The notes under the pieces were generated by a model, which searched no databases, was not told the origin of the DNA, and saw nothing but the letters and a program-made list of their open reading frames with translations. From Metamycoplasma hominis ATCC 23114 (GTDB lineage: Bacteria; Bacillota_I; Bacilli_A; Mycoplasmatales; Metamycoplasmataceae), in contig NC_013511.1 of the NCBI RefSeq assembly GCF_000085865.1, positions 124,001 through 188,000 of the forward strand: a stretch of DNA of 64,000 bases. The letters run 5' to 3'. How positions within the stretch are numbered: the first letter of the stretch is position 1; each line of letters begins with the position of its first letter. Shown in pieces: positions 1 through 9,245 of this stretch. The position numbers and the translations under genes were made by a program.

Positions 1-1
1 T

Positions 2-631
2 TCTAATCAAATAATAAGCAATAATCAAATTAGCATAGATTCAAATGTTGATAACCAAGAAACAACCGATTTACAAATATCGGAAAATTGAAAAGATTTA
101 GTAAATGAGGATTTAATTTCAAAAGAAAATTCAGAAAATAAACATGTTCCTTTAGAAACAATAATCGACTGTTTATTAATAAAACAATATTTGAAAAACA
201 ATATGTTAAATGATGGTCGTAGTAATTTTACAGACATTGATGCTATTAAATATGGTATGTTAAGTCAAAAAATAACAGACAAAAATGAAATTAATATCTT
301 ATCAGACTTTAAAATTATTTTTTCAACGAATGATTTTATTTTGTTAACGTGTGATATAGATGAAAAAGTCTACGATTTAAATATAAATTCACATAATGAA
401 AATATTATGGCTGCATTGAATAAAGTTTTTGATAGATATCTTTATGCTTATGCCATTACAAAAGATGAGATATTAGAAGCAAAGAAATATTGAAAGGCAA
501 ATATAAACGAAATAAGAGCCAAAAAAGTTAAACCTTTGGAAGATTTAAATTTAAAATACAATAAAACAGTTCAAAAAGATGTTGCTTGAGCGCAAGAAAT
601 TTTTGGAGATAAGTTCAAGTTGAACAAATAA
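2..631 (+). CDS. dnaX: DNA polymerase III gamma/tau subunit, C-terminal end (partial)
   Basis: The frame is open from the left edge and ends at TAA 629-631, reading TGA as Trp. Only about 209 residues of the C-terminal, poorly conserved part are present; the AAA+ ATPase half lies outside the window. The product would be the clamp-loader subunit that hydrolyses ATP to place the beta clamp on DNA. The call rests on the neighbours (dnaX-ebfC-recR is a very widely conserved order) and on the Lys-rich end with VAWAQEIFGDKFK, as in mycoplasmal DnaX tails. The first 50 visible residues are a polar Asn/Ser/Glu linker. The visible part alone would not identify the family, so the name depends on context. 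Confidence 0.75.
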
Positions 632-654
632 AAATTAAATAAGGAGAGAGTAAT

Positions 655-954
655 ATGAGTATGAACATGAATGAAATGCTTAAAAAAGCACGTAGAATTC
701 AAACTGAAATGGAAAAAGATGAACAAGAAATTCAAAAGAAAGAATTTACTATTGAAAAGCAAGGTATAACCGTTGTTATGAATGGTTTGAGAAAATTAGT
801 GTCTATAAAATTTAATCCTGCATTAATCGATCCAGATGATCCAGAATTATTAGAAGATTTATTAATGCTTGCAGTTAATGAAGCAATAGAAACAGTTGAT
901 AAGGCTTTTGATGAAATTAATGCTAAATATTCTGATAGTGGCCTTTCATTCTAA
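655..954 (+). CDS. ebfC: YbaB/EbfC family nucleoid-associated protein
   Basis: A protein of 99 residues, the normal size for this family of small homodimeric DNA-binding proteins. The N terminus (NEMLKKARRIQTEMEK) is the typical amphipathic Met/Gln-rich helix. It is followed by a central beta region with VVMNGLRKLVSIKFNP and by the LEDLLMLAVNEAI helix, which matches the family's DLIVAAVNEA block. The start has a strong Shine-Dalgarno (AAGGAG at 641-646) about 8 nt upstream. Its stop overlaps the recR start by one base (TAATG), indicating translational coupling. The dnaX-ebfC-recR block is conserved across bacteria, and the protein is usually linked to recombination or nucleoid organisation without a firmly fixed biochemical role. 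Confidence 0.93.
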   Translation: MSMNMNEMLKKARRIQTEMEKDEQEIQKKEFTIEKQGITVVMNGLRKLVSIKFNPALIDPDDPELLEDLLMLAVNEAIETVDKAFDEINAKYSDSGLSF

Positions 955-1544
955 TGAATAATATTGAGATACAAAAACTAGAAGAACTTTTAAAAACAGT
1001 TTTTGATTTTACTAAAAAACAATCTCAAAAATTTATATTCAACATTTTTAAATCATCAAGTGAAGATATAGATCAAATTTGCAATCAAATAAAAGCATTG
1101 AGAAATTCAATAAAGAAGTGTAATATTTGCAATAGATATAACGAAAATACAATTTGCAATATTTGCTTGGACACTAATCGAACAAAACAACTTATGTTAG
1201 TTGGCAATTCGTTAGATATTGATAAATTTGAAAATATTGGTTTGTATAAAGGAAAATATTTTGTATTTGATCAAAATATAAGCTTAAAGAATGAAGATTT
1301 TATAGTTTCAAGTTTATTAGAAAAATTAATAGATATATTAAAAGATAAGAATGAACTAATTCTTTCACTTTCCCCAACTATTGAGGGTCAATTTAATATG
1401 CATTATATTAAAAAATTCTTGAAAAACAAAATAAATTTTACAAATGTTTTTCAATTGTCAACTGGTATTCCTTTGGGCTCATCAGTTGAATATATTGATC
1501 AAGATACATTAAAAGAATCATTATTGAATAAAATCAAAATGTAG
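954..1544 (+). CDS. recR: Recombination mediator protein RecR
   Basis: A protein of 196 residues, the usual RecR length. A four-cysteine zinc finger is visible (KCNICN...CNICLD, about residues 57-75). It is followed by a Toprim-like segment (LMLVGNSLDIDKFE, then LYKGKYFVF). C-terminal pieces resemble the RecR end (LSPTIEGQFNMHYIKKF; STGIPLGSSVEYIDQDT), matching the family's GIP.G..LEY.D.GTL block. RecR works with RecO, and in many bacteria RecF, to load RecA on SSB-coated single-stranded DNA. It is translationally coupled to ebfC upstream and followed after 14 nt by tmk, whose SD (GGAGGAG) starts right at the recR stop. Confidence 0.95.
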   Translation: MNNIEIQKLEELLKTVFDFTKKQSQKFIFNIFKSSSEDIDQICNQIKALRNSIKKCNICNRYNENTICNICLDTNRTKQLMLVGNSLDIDKFENIGLYKGKYFVFDQNISLKNEDFIVSSLLEKLIDILKDKNELILSLSPTIEGQFNMHYIKKFLKNKINFTNVFQLSTGIPLGSSVEYIDQDTLKESLLNKIKM

Positions 1545-1558
1545 GAGGAGAAACATTT

Positions 1559-2200
1559 ATGTCAAAGGGAAAATTTGTAGTATTTGAAGGGATGGATGGT
1601 TCAGGAAAAACAACTATTATAAAGAAATTAAAAGAATATTTAGAGTCTAAAAATAGACTAGATGATTTCGTATTTACAAGAGAACCAGGAAGCTCACATT
1701 CAAAAGAAGCAGAAGAAATAAGACAGCTAATTTTAGATAATGATAATTCTTTTAGTGTTATGGTGGATGCCTTATTATTTGCAGCAAGTAGAAGGTTAAA
1801 TCTTGAAAAATGTGTTTGACCAGGATTGAAAAAAAATAAAACAGTTATTTCAGATAGGTATTGAACATCATCATTTGTTTATCAAGGAGTTTTAGGTGGT
1901 TTAGGACTTAAAAAAGTAAAAGATATCAACAATATTGCAACTGAAGAAACAACACCTGATTTAACTATATTCTTTGATATGGAGCCAGAACTATCAGTTG
2001 AAAGAATTACGCAAATTCGAAAAACAAAAACTGATAGATTAGAATCTACCAATGTTGAATATTACAAAAAACTAAGAGATTCTTATTGATATGTTATTAA
2101 TCAAGGTAATGAAAAATATGAGATTATAAAATCTGATTGTAATATTGATGAATTATTTAAAAGAGTATTAAATGTATTAAAAGAAAATAAAATAATTTAA
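1559..2200 (+). CDS. tmk: Thymidylate kinase
   Basis: A protein of 213 residues, read through several Trp(TGA) codons. The P-loop is GMDGSGKT at residues 11-18. The DR(Y/H) motif appears as SDRYWTSSFVYQG, and EPGSSHSKEAEEIR corresponds to the TREPGGT block. The enzyme phosphorylates dTMP to dTDP with ATP in the cytoplasm, an essential step for dTTP supply. The middle and end (FFDMEPELSVERI; KTDRLES) match the lid and the dTMP-binding region. It is preceded by a strong SD and followed by a 37-nt gap to holB. This tmk-holB-rsmI order is common in low-GC Gram-positives. Confidence 0.95.
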
Positions 2201-2237
2201 TTTGATTTTGTCTTTTTATATTTAAGGTTGTAAAAAT

Positions 2238-3071
2238 ATGATAAACGAAAATTTGAGTAAAGTATTGGAAAATTCAATAAAAAACAATAAGCTCCAACAA
2301 GTTTATTTACTATTTTCACGTGCAAATCAAGATATTGATTTAGATATTTTAGAATTTGTTAGATTAGTTAATGATGAAAAACAAATAAGCTGGCATCAAT
2401 GTTTGCAAAAAGAATATTGTTTTATTATTGATGGGAGCCAAGGCGAAATATCGAAAGAAAATTTACAGGAATTTTTAAATCGTGTTTCCAAAAGCTCTCT
2501 ATTTGCTAATAAGTATAAATTTTTAATTATTAAGTGTGTTGAAAATATTACACTAAAGGCCGCAAATAGTATTTTGAAATTTTTAGAAAATCCTCCATTC
2601 AATACAATAATATTATTACATACAATAAAGCCCCAAAACGTTTTGAAAACAATCAAATCAAGATGTTTTATTATTGACATTCGTGATGATTTTAATGCTA
2701 TTGTTAGCGTTGAAAGTTTTTTTATTACATATAAAATTGACGTAAGCAAGCAAAAACAATTTAGGGAACTTGCTGATTTAATATACAATTCACCAGCAAA
2801 TCTATTTAATCTTATTTTGTTTTATATTCAACAATTAAATATAGAAAATTATAAAAATATTATTCTTTTTTCTATTTTTATTTTTAAACAAATTTATGAA
2901 TTAAAAAATAGCATAAAAAAAGATAAAAATATTAGTAAATTTGATTCTATTTCAATATTAAATATTATTAATAATTTATATAATTTTGTTGAATTAATTG
3001 ATAACAATAATTGTATTTTCAATATTCAAAAAGCAAAGTTAATTTTAAAATTAAAGGAAGAATATGAATAA
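2238..3071 (+). CDS. holB: DNA polymerase III delta' subunit
   Basis: A protein of 277 residues in the position where holB lies in Firmicutes and mollicutes, between tmk and rsmI. The AAA+-type fold is recognisable from NSILKFLENPP (family NALLKTLEEPP) and LHTIKPQNVLKTIKSRCF (family T..P..LLPTIRSRCQ, sensor 1 region). No Walker A motif is visible, which is normal for delta', the stator of the clamp loader. The N terminus is short and divergent. The ATG is preceded by TTAAGG, and the 3' end overlaps rsmI by 8 nt. The DnaX, delta and delta' proteins together open and load the sliding clamp. Confidence 0.85.
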   Translation: MINENLSKVLENSIKNNKLQQVYLLFSRANQDIDLDILEFVRLVNDEKQISWHQCLQKEYCFIIDGSQGEISKENLQEFLNRVSKSSLFANKYKFLIIKCVENITLKAANSILKFLENPPFNTIILLHTIKPQNVLKTIKSRCFIIDIRDDFNAIVSVESFFITYKIDVSKQKQFRELADLIYNSPANLFNLILFYIQQLNIENYKNIILFSIFIFKQIYELKNSIKKDKNISKFDSISILNIINNLYNFVELIDNNNCIFNIQKAKLILKLKEEYE

Positions 3072-3777
3072 TAAAATTTATATAGTTGGAACTCCAATTG
3101 GAAATTTAGAAGATATAACATATAGAGCAATTAAGGTTTTACAATCCAGCGATATAATTTTGTGTGAAGATATAAGAGTTAGTCAAAAATTATTGCAACA
3201 TTATGAAATTAATAACAAGCGCCTAATTGCATACCATAAATTTAATGAAAAAGAAATGACACCTAAAATTATTGAATTATTGCAACAAGGGATGATTATT
3301 TCATTGATTTCTGATGCCGGTATGCCTTGCATTTCTGATCCTGGTTTTGAAGTTATTAAAGCAGCTAAGGCAGCAAATATTGACATTGATGTAATTGGGG
3401 GCCCGACTGCTCTAATACATGCAATAATAAAGGCTAATTTGGATAATTGCTTCACATTTCTAGGCTTTTTAAAAGATAAGTCAGGTGCAAGACAAAATCA
3501 ATTAAAATCTTTGACATTTGGCACATATGTTGCTTACGTTTCACCTCATAAATTGCTTTCAACTATTAAGGATTTTGAGATTATTTTTCAAGAGCAAGTT
3601 AAATTATTTTTAATTAAAGAAATGACAAAAATGTTTGAAACCTCATTTGAAGGAACACCTCAAGAAGTTCTAACACAACTAAGCAAAGAAGATCAACGCG
3701 GTGAATATACTCTTGTATTTAGTTTCAAAGAACCAAAGAAACTTAAAATTAACAAATATAAAAAAGAAATAAAATAA
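3064..3777 (+). CDS. rsmI: 16S rRNA (cytidine1402-2'-O)-methyltransferase
   Basis: A protein of 237 residues with the tetrapyrrole-methylase-like fold. GTPIGNLEDITYRA sits at the N terminus (family VxTPIGNLxDxT.RA), then CEDIRVSQKLLQHY (family CEDTR.t..LL..). After these come LISDAGMPCISDPGF and VIGGPTALIHA, which form the S-adenosylmethionine pocket. It methylates the ribose of C1402 in 16S rRNA near the decoding site. The start overlaps the holB end by 8 nt with an AAGGAAGA SD inside holB. It is the last gene of the dnaX cluster and is followed at once by a strong bidirectional terminator. Confidence 0.95.
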   Translation: MNNKIYIVGTPIGNLEDITYRAIKVLQSSDIILCEDIRVSQKLLQHYEINNKRLIAYHKFNEKEMTPKIIELLQQGMIISLISDAGMPCISDPGFEVIKAAKAANIDIDVIGGPTALIHAIIKANLDNCFTFLGFLKDKSGARQNQLKSLTFGTYVAYVSPHKLLSTIKDFEIIFQEQVKLFLIKEMTKMFETSFEGTPQEVLTQLSKEDQRGEYTLVFSFKEPKKLKINKYKKEIK

Positions 3778-3800
3778 AAAAGTTCGGACGCGAACTTTTT
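3777..3800. terminator. Bidirectional intrinsic terminator between rsmI and rpsT
   Basis: A perfect stem of about 10 bp (AAAAAGTTCG / CGAACTTTTT) with the four-base loop GACG. It has T-runs on both strands, so it can end rsmI on plus and rpsT on minus. Confidence 0.9.
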
Positions 3801-3819
3801 ATTATTTAATTTTTTAAAT

Positions 3820-4083
3820 TTAGTTGTTATTTTTAGCAATAAATGCATCTAAACGGCTAGCTTTTCTAGAACCATTGTTTTGATGTAAAACGCCCTTTGA
3901 AACAGCTTTGTCAATTTCATGGTGAGCATTAGCTTGAAATTCAGCAGCTTTAGGATCTTTATTAACAGCAGCAATTTTTGCTTTCTTAATAGCTGTTTTA
4001 ACTGATGATTTAACGGCTGAATTACGGATGTTTGCTTTTTCGTTAGATAATATTGCTTTTTGTTTTGATTTAATGTTTGCCAT
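3820..4083 (-). CDS. rpsT: 30S ribosomal protein S20
   Basis: A protein of 87 residues, very basic and alanine-rich, starting MANIKSKQKAIL, the standard S20 N terminus. AVNKDPKAAEFQANAHHEID, KGVLHQN and KASRLDAF are the typical conserved blocks. S20 binds 16S rRNA in the body of the 30S subunit early in assembly. The chosen ATG (4081-4083) follows the SD GAAAGG on the minus strand; an in-frame ATG ten codons upstream lacks family support. The gene stands alone, convergent to rsmI and divergent from the next plus-strand gene. Confidence 0.96.
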   Translation of the reverse strand: MANIKSKQKAILSNEKANIRNSAVKSSVKTAIKKAKIAAVNKDPKAAEFQANAHHEIDKAVSKGVLHQNNGSRKASRLDAFIAKNNN

Positions 4084-4163
4084 TTTTTGCCTTTCATGCT
4101 TAATAATTAGCAATAGTATTTTACAATAAAAAAGCGTTTTATTTAGAAAAATAATATTTTTAT

Positions 4164-4169
4164 TAAAAT
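4164..4169 (+). promoter_or_regulatory. -10 hexamer TAAAAT, probably leaderless start of the next gene
   Basis: TAAAAT ends 7 nt before the ATG at 4177 and no Shine-Dalgarno is visible. The hexamer is weak and the region is AT-rich, so this is a modest call. Confidence 0.45.
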
Positions 4170-4176
4170 ATTCTAT

Positions 4177-4881
4177 ATGGTAACAAAGAAAAAATATGAT
4201 GGATATCTTAAATATTCAAAAAATAATGAATCTGAGTTGATAAATTATTATCTAACTAATAATAAAAATATCTATTTAAAGTTAAACAAGGAACAAGAAA
4301 TCGTAGCCTATGTGCCACATAAGTATATGAATACAATAATATTGGATAATTTTTTAAAATCATCGGTTCCTAAACTTCTAGAAATAAAAATAAAAATTGA
4401 GCAAAAGAAAATACTTGCAATTGATATAGAAAAAAATAAATTTTATTTATGAGGCAAGGAATCAAAATTTTTAATTCAAAAAAATATATTAAATTTATTT
4501 GAATTAAATAAGAATTTGAAAATCTTAAAACAAGGTATAGAATTTACTCTAAATAAATATTTAAAAAAAATATTACTGGAACTATCAACTTTATATGTAG
4601 AAAAATTTTGTAAATTATTATGCATACCATCTGAGTCAATAAAAGTAAGAATTTTGAAGAAAAATAATGCCTGGGGAACAAATCATTTTTTAAAAAGAAC
4701 AATAACTTTTTCAGATCGATTGATTTTTTATAGAAAAGAAGTTTTGGAATACGTTGCTTGTCATGAAGTTGTTCATTTTATTTATCAAAATCATTCAACT
4801 GAATTTTGAAATATGGTAAAAAAATATATTCCTGACTTTAAACAAATAAAAAAGGAATTAAAAGATAAAATTTTTATATAG
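4177..4881 (+). CDS. YgjP-type M48-like zinc metallopeptidase
   Basis: A protein of 234 residues through three Trp(TGA) codons. The C-terminal part holds HEVVH (H196, E197, H200), followed by a third histidine at 206 and then TEFW. This H-E-x-x-H-x5-H-x3-FW spacing is the hallmark of the YgjP/DUF45 family, whose members are called predicted zinc metalloproteases. The upstream block VRILKKNNAWGTNH...ITFSDRLIFY corresponds to the family's R..K.RWGSC...I.ln..L. There is no signal peptide, so it is probably cytoplasmic. The substrate is unknown. It appears to have its own promoter and is followed after 12 nt by the next gene with its own SD (TTAGGAG). Confidence 0.8.
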
Positions 4882-4893
4882 TTAGGAGATTTC

Positions 4894-5532
4894 ATGGAAA
4901 ATAAAACAAAATTTATAAATGGAATTATTATAGGATTAGTTTTGCTATTAACGATAGTTATAATTCTAATTTCAGTTTCTATTGTTCTTTCTAAAAAGAA
5001 TAGAAGATTTTTAAAAGATCAAAAAGGATTTTTAGATTCATACAATGCACAATTAAAAAATATTAGTGAATCTATAAAAAATTGCAATTTTATAGGTGCT
5101 AACGATTATTCTTATGATGATCGAAGAATACACTTAGATGATATATTTGTTACTGATAAAATTATTTTTGTATTAAAGGCTTATATGTATGATTCTGATT
5201 CATCTATTCAAGGTGACTATTTTAGCAACGAATGAATTTTAACTAAATCAAATGGTAAAAAATCTAAGATACCCAATCAATTAATTAGTTTAAAAAAATC
5301 TATGAATAATTTTGGACTATTGTTTTCTAGTGAAATGAGTATATGTTCAATTTTTGTACATAATTTAAGCACGGAATTAAATATAGAAGATTTGCCATCG
5401 TTTCAAGGAATTTGCAATATTAAAGATTTATGTGCTTCAATAAAATCTGTATATAATTCGAATGTTAATTCAATGTATAACCAATCTGTTTCAACTATTT
5501 TCAATGTTTTAAATAATAAAATGGCAAAATAA
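4894..5532 (+). CDS. Membrane-anchored protein with a degenerate NERD-like region
   Basis: A protein of 212 residues with one strong N-terminal membrane segment (about residues 8-34) followed by KKNRRF, so the remainder is most likely cytoplasmic. After it, RIHLDDIFVTDKIIFVLKAY and a following SIQGDYFSNEW resemble the order of a NERD (nuclease-related) domain: D-I-V-x-T...V-x-x-K...G. The Glu of the usual E-x-K catalytic pair seems to be Leu here. NERD proteins are suspected nucleases, and this copy looks inactive or divergent. The assignment is by eye and weak. It lies 12 nt after the metalloprotease gene and is probably cotranscribed with it. Confidence 0.6.
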
Positions 5533-5665
5533 TTGTAAAAATTTAGTATTTTCAATAATTTTTCAATAAAACAACAATATCTTTTTGTTATTTTAGTGTT
5601 TTTGTGTAATAATTTAATTGTAAATATTAATATTTAATTTATTTATAAAATTTTTTAAAAAATAA

Positions 5666-5679
5666 CCTTACGTAAGGAG
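5666..5679 (+). promoter_or_regulatory. Shine-Dalgarno embedded in a 12-bp palindrome
   Basis: CCTTACGTAAGG (5666-5677) is a perfect palindrome and its right half runs into AAGGAG (5674-5679), the ribosome binding site of the gene at 5690. It could be an operator or an RNA element that hides the SD. Confidence 0.5.
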
Positions 5680-5689
5680 TATCTTAAAT

Positions 5690-6274
5690 ATGGCAAAAGA
5701 ACAAAAAACAGTATTAGAAAAATACTATATTTCTGAAACTTTTGATAAAGATAGAAATATTTCATTTAACTTTAAAAAGGCAAATAAGGGCATTTCAGGA
5801 AACTTTTTAAATTTTTCTAGCGCAGTTGAAGAATTTATTAAAGTTAGCGAAAATACACAAAACCCAACCAAATGTTGATTCCACCGTGATGGCGCTTACC
5901 GCGGATGCGTAAACATTGATGGTGCCCGTGTTATTGTTGAAAAAGTTGCTGAAAAACAAGTTAAAAACGAAGAAGCTATTGAATTTATCGAAAGAGAAGA
6001 ATTGGTTGAAAAACCTGCATCAAAGGCTAAGAAAGTTGAAGAACCAAAACAAGAATGTGAATGCTCATGCTCTTGCGATTGTTTAACTGGTATAGAAAAC
6101 AACAAACATTGAAAAGAATATTGAACAAAGAAATCTTCAAATAACATTGTTTGTTCAGGTATACAAGACCACAAAGGCGGAGAAAAACTATTTATTACTC
6201 TAACAGTGCTTTTATCGCTTCTAACAATTATTAATTTGATTTTGATTATTTTGTTAGCAACAAACGTTATTTAA
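5690..6274 (+). CDS. Tail-anchored protein with a cysteine cluster, function unknown
   Basis: A protein of 194 residues, not recognised. It has no N-terminal signal. Residues about 165-192 form a single hydrophobic segment at the very C terminus, so it would be tail-anchored with the bulk of the protein in the cytoplasm. In the middle, CECSCSCDC places five Cys in nine residues, preceded by a Lys/Glu-rich stretch; further Cys lie at KCWF, GCVN and VCSG. Such density is unusual for a mycoplasma cytoplasmic protein and suggests metal binding, though no known motif fits. Part of the coding sequence (5880-5930) has more G and C than its surroundings. It has its own upstream region of 157 nt and its own terminator, so it is monocistronic. 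Confidence 0.8.
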
Positions 6275-6285
6275 TCCAATAAATT

Positions 6286-6321
6286 AAAAAATAAAAACTG
6301 GAATTCCAGTTTTTATTTTTT
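6286..6321. terminator. Bidirectional terminator between the Cys-cluster gene and thrS
   Basis: A long hairpin, AAAAATAAAAACTGG / CCAGTTTTTATTTTT, closed by AATT. T-runs on both strands serve the two convergent genes. Confidence 0.92.
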
Positions 6322-6324
6322 AAT

Positions 6325-8064
6325 TTATTTTAAATTCTTTTTTAATTGTTTTAAGTAATTTACAAATTCTTCTTTGCTGTATGTTTTAGAATCATCTTTT
6401 CCATATTCTCTAACTGATAAGGTATTTGTTTCAATTTCTTTTTTTCCAATTACTACTATAAATTTGGTCTTTAAAATTTGAGCATCACGAATCTTTTTAT
6501 TTATTCTTTCTGGTCTTATATCAATATTAACATTAAAATCTTCATCTAAAAATTCGTTATACAAGTCTTGAGCTTTTTCGTTTAATTCATCATTTATAGG
6601 AATAATTGTTATTTGTCTTGGACTTAATCAAAATGGCAATACACCTTTTGTTTGTTCAAGTAGTGTTGCAATAAATCTTTCATAGGTTCCAATTAAACCT
6701 CTATGAATTAATACTGGTGTTACAAATTGTTCATTGCTATCAACAAATTTCATTTCGAACCTTGAAGGCAATAAGAAGTCTAATTGTAATGTTGACATAG
6801 TAATAATTCTATTTAATGCAGTTTTTACTTGAAAATCAACTTTAGGTCCATAAAAAGCAGCTTCGCCAATAAATTCTTTATATTTAATATTTAATTCGCC
6901 CAAAACTTCACGCAAGTCATTTTCTGCTTTATTTCACATTTCATCATTTTGGAAGAATTTTTGAGTATCTTGTGGATCTCTTAATGATAAAGAAATATGG
7001 TCTATTTCGATATTAAAATCTTTCAATGCTTGTAATATCATTTTATACAAGTGCTTAAATTCTGATCTTATTTGATCTGGTCTAACAAAAATGTGACCTT
7101 CTGTTAGATCCATTCCTCTAACTCTTTCAAGTCCGCTTAAAGCACCCGATGCTTCGTAACGATATAACCTTGATTGTTCTGAATATCTAATTGGCAAGTC
7201 TTTGTATGAACGTCTTGTTGAATTGAATAATATTATATGGTGAGGGCAGGTCATAGGTCTAGCAACTAATGTTTCGTTATCCATTTTAATTGGGGCAAAC
7301 ATAGTATCTTGGTAATGTGCTCAGTGTCCACTTATTTCATAAAGCTTCTTTTCACCAAAGTGTGGAGTTAGCACTTCTCTAAAACCAAATTTTTTATCAA
7401 GTTTTAAAACATAATCTCTAATTGCATTATGAATCTTCATTCCGTCTTCTAATCAAAATGGAAATCCTTGTCCACCTAATTGGTTAAAAGTGAATAAATT
7501 TAAATCTCTTCCTATTTTACGATGATCTCTTTCTTTTCTTTCCCTTAAGATATCTAAATATTTTGCTAATTCATCTTTTGTTTCCCAACAAGTACCATAG
7601 ATTCTTGTTAACATCTTGTTTTTAGAATCACCTCTTCAATAAGCACCGGCTATTCCTAACAATTTGAAGTATTTAATTTCTCTAGAATTTTCAATATGGC
7701 CACCTGCACATAAGTCTGTAAATAGAATTTCTTTTGTTTTTGGATTTCAATATTGAAAGAATGTTATTTCTTTTCCTTCTTTTTTAAATTCTTCATAAAG
7801 TTCTTTTTTATATGGTTGATTTTCAAAAGAATATTGTTCAATGCCAACTTTTCGCATTTCGTAACCTTCTTTTGCTAATTCTTTCATTACTTTTTCAATA
7901 TTTGGAAGATCTGATTCTAAAATTGGATTTTCAAATTCAAAGTCGTAATAGAACCCTTCTTCAATGGCTGGTCCAATTGCCAATTTAGCATTTGGATAAA
8001 GTTTTAATATAGCAGCCGCTAATAAATGGCTTGCTGAATGATTTAATTTTTTATTTGCTTCCAT
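6325..8064 (-). CDS. thrS: Threonyl-tRNA synthetase, without TGS domain
   Basis: A protein of 579 residues, shorter than the bacterial norm of about 640. It begins directly with the editing domain (HSASH, residues 8-12), so the N-terminal TGS domain is absent, as in other mycoplasmas. The editing zinc-type pair is intact: H-x3-H at the start and LCAGGH further on. Class II catalytic blocks follow ([52 protein letters not shown]), then the C-terminal anticodon-binding domain. It charges tRNA-Thr. Its start codon overlaps the trpS stop by one base (TAATG), so the two synthetase genes are coupled. Confidence 0.97.
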
Positions 8065-9065
8065 TATCTTAATCCTATTCCTTTTAATAACATATCTAAG
8101 TTAATTTGGGCAACTTCACTTGCCTTTTTTGCTCCCTCTTTACTCAATGTTTCAATTTGATTTAAGGCATTTTTATACTTATCTTGGATCTTAATTAAAA
8201 ATTCCTTTACACATTGAGCGACAGCATTTTTAAATTCACCGTAATTGCTGTTTTTAAATTTTTCAGCGCTTTCTTGTAATGAAATATCATTTAAAGCACT
8301 ATATATAGTCAAAAGGTTTTTTATGCCCGGCTTTTCATCTGACAAGTATATTTTTCCTTCTGAATCTGTAACAGCTTTTAATATTTTTTTGTATGCATCT
8401 TCTGGATCATCTAATAAATAAATTGCTGATTTAGGATTTGTATCAGATTTTGACATTTTCTTACTTGGGTCAGTTAAAGACATTATTTTGGCCCCAACTT
8501 CTGGTATATATGGTTCAGGTATTTTGTACGTTGTATTGAATTTATTATTTAATCTAATTGCTAAATTTCTAGTCAATTCAACATGTTGCTTTTGGTCGAT
8601 GCCAACAGGAATAATATCTGCATTATATAGTAATATATCGCCAACCATTAAAGTAGGATACATTAAAATTCCTGTTGGAATTGTTTCCATACCATTTGCA
8701 GTTTTTATTTTAGCTGATTTATCTTTAAATTGCGTCATTCTTGACAATTCTCCGATTGTCGTATTTGTCAAAATTAATCAATTCATTAATCCATGTTGAA
8801 TGACATCTGATTGAAAAAATAACACACTCTTTTTAGGGTCAATTCCACATGCAATATAAAGTGCAAAAATATCCTTTTTATTTTTTGATAATTGCTTAGG
8901 ATCAATTGGCAACGTTAGAGCATGTAAATCTGCTATAAAAATGTAATTGTTATATTCTTCTTGCAATTTAACCATATTTTTTATAGCGCCAATATAATTT
9001 GCTAGCGTTAATTTACCAGTTGCAGTAATTCCGCTTAATAACGTCTTCTTTTCAGAATTTTGCAT
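8064..9065 (-). CDS. trpS: Tryptophanyl-tRNA synthetase
   Basis: A protein of 333 residues, a normal bacterial TrpRS length. The class I signatures are visible: TATGKLTLANYIGAI (HIGH equivalent, near residue 20) and KKMSKSDTNPKSAI (KMSKS). VGIDQKQHVELTRNLA and YNADIIPVGIDQ are the usual tryptophan-pocket blocks. It charges tRNA-Trp; in this UGA-Trp organism it should serve a UCA-anticodon tRNA. The SD GAAAGG precedes the ATG on the minus strand. It forms an operon with thrS downstream (one-base overlap) and is divergent from the operon that starts at 9246. Confidence 0.97.
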
Positions 9066-9190
9066 AATTAGCCTTTCTTTTATTGTTTAATACAAATAAA
9101 ATTTTATAACTTTCTAAGATTATAAAATAATTTTATTTTACATTTATAAATTAAATAATATTAATTAATATTAATATATTTTTATTAAAA

Positions 9191-9240
9191 TATAATTATA
9201 TTACTTGCATAAGTTACATAGGCAAAACTATAATAGGAGA
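9191..9240 (+). promoter_or_regulatory. Promoter region and SD of the 9246-15010 operon
   Basis: Two TATAAT boxes lie upstream, at 9191-9196 and 9229-9234. The second runs directly into AGGAGAAACAA-ATG. The first would give a leader of about 40 nt with an SD; the second would give an almost leaderless mRNA. The sequence does not say which one is used. Confidence 0.55.
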
Positions 9241-9245
9241 AACAA

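Noticed and set aside
5880-5940. GC-richer stretch as a sign of horizontal transfer
   Set aside because: It covers only about 60 bases inside one gene and can be explained by its Arg/Gly/Ala/Cys content.
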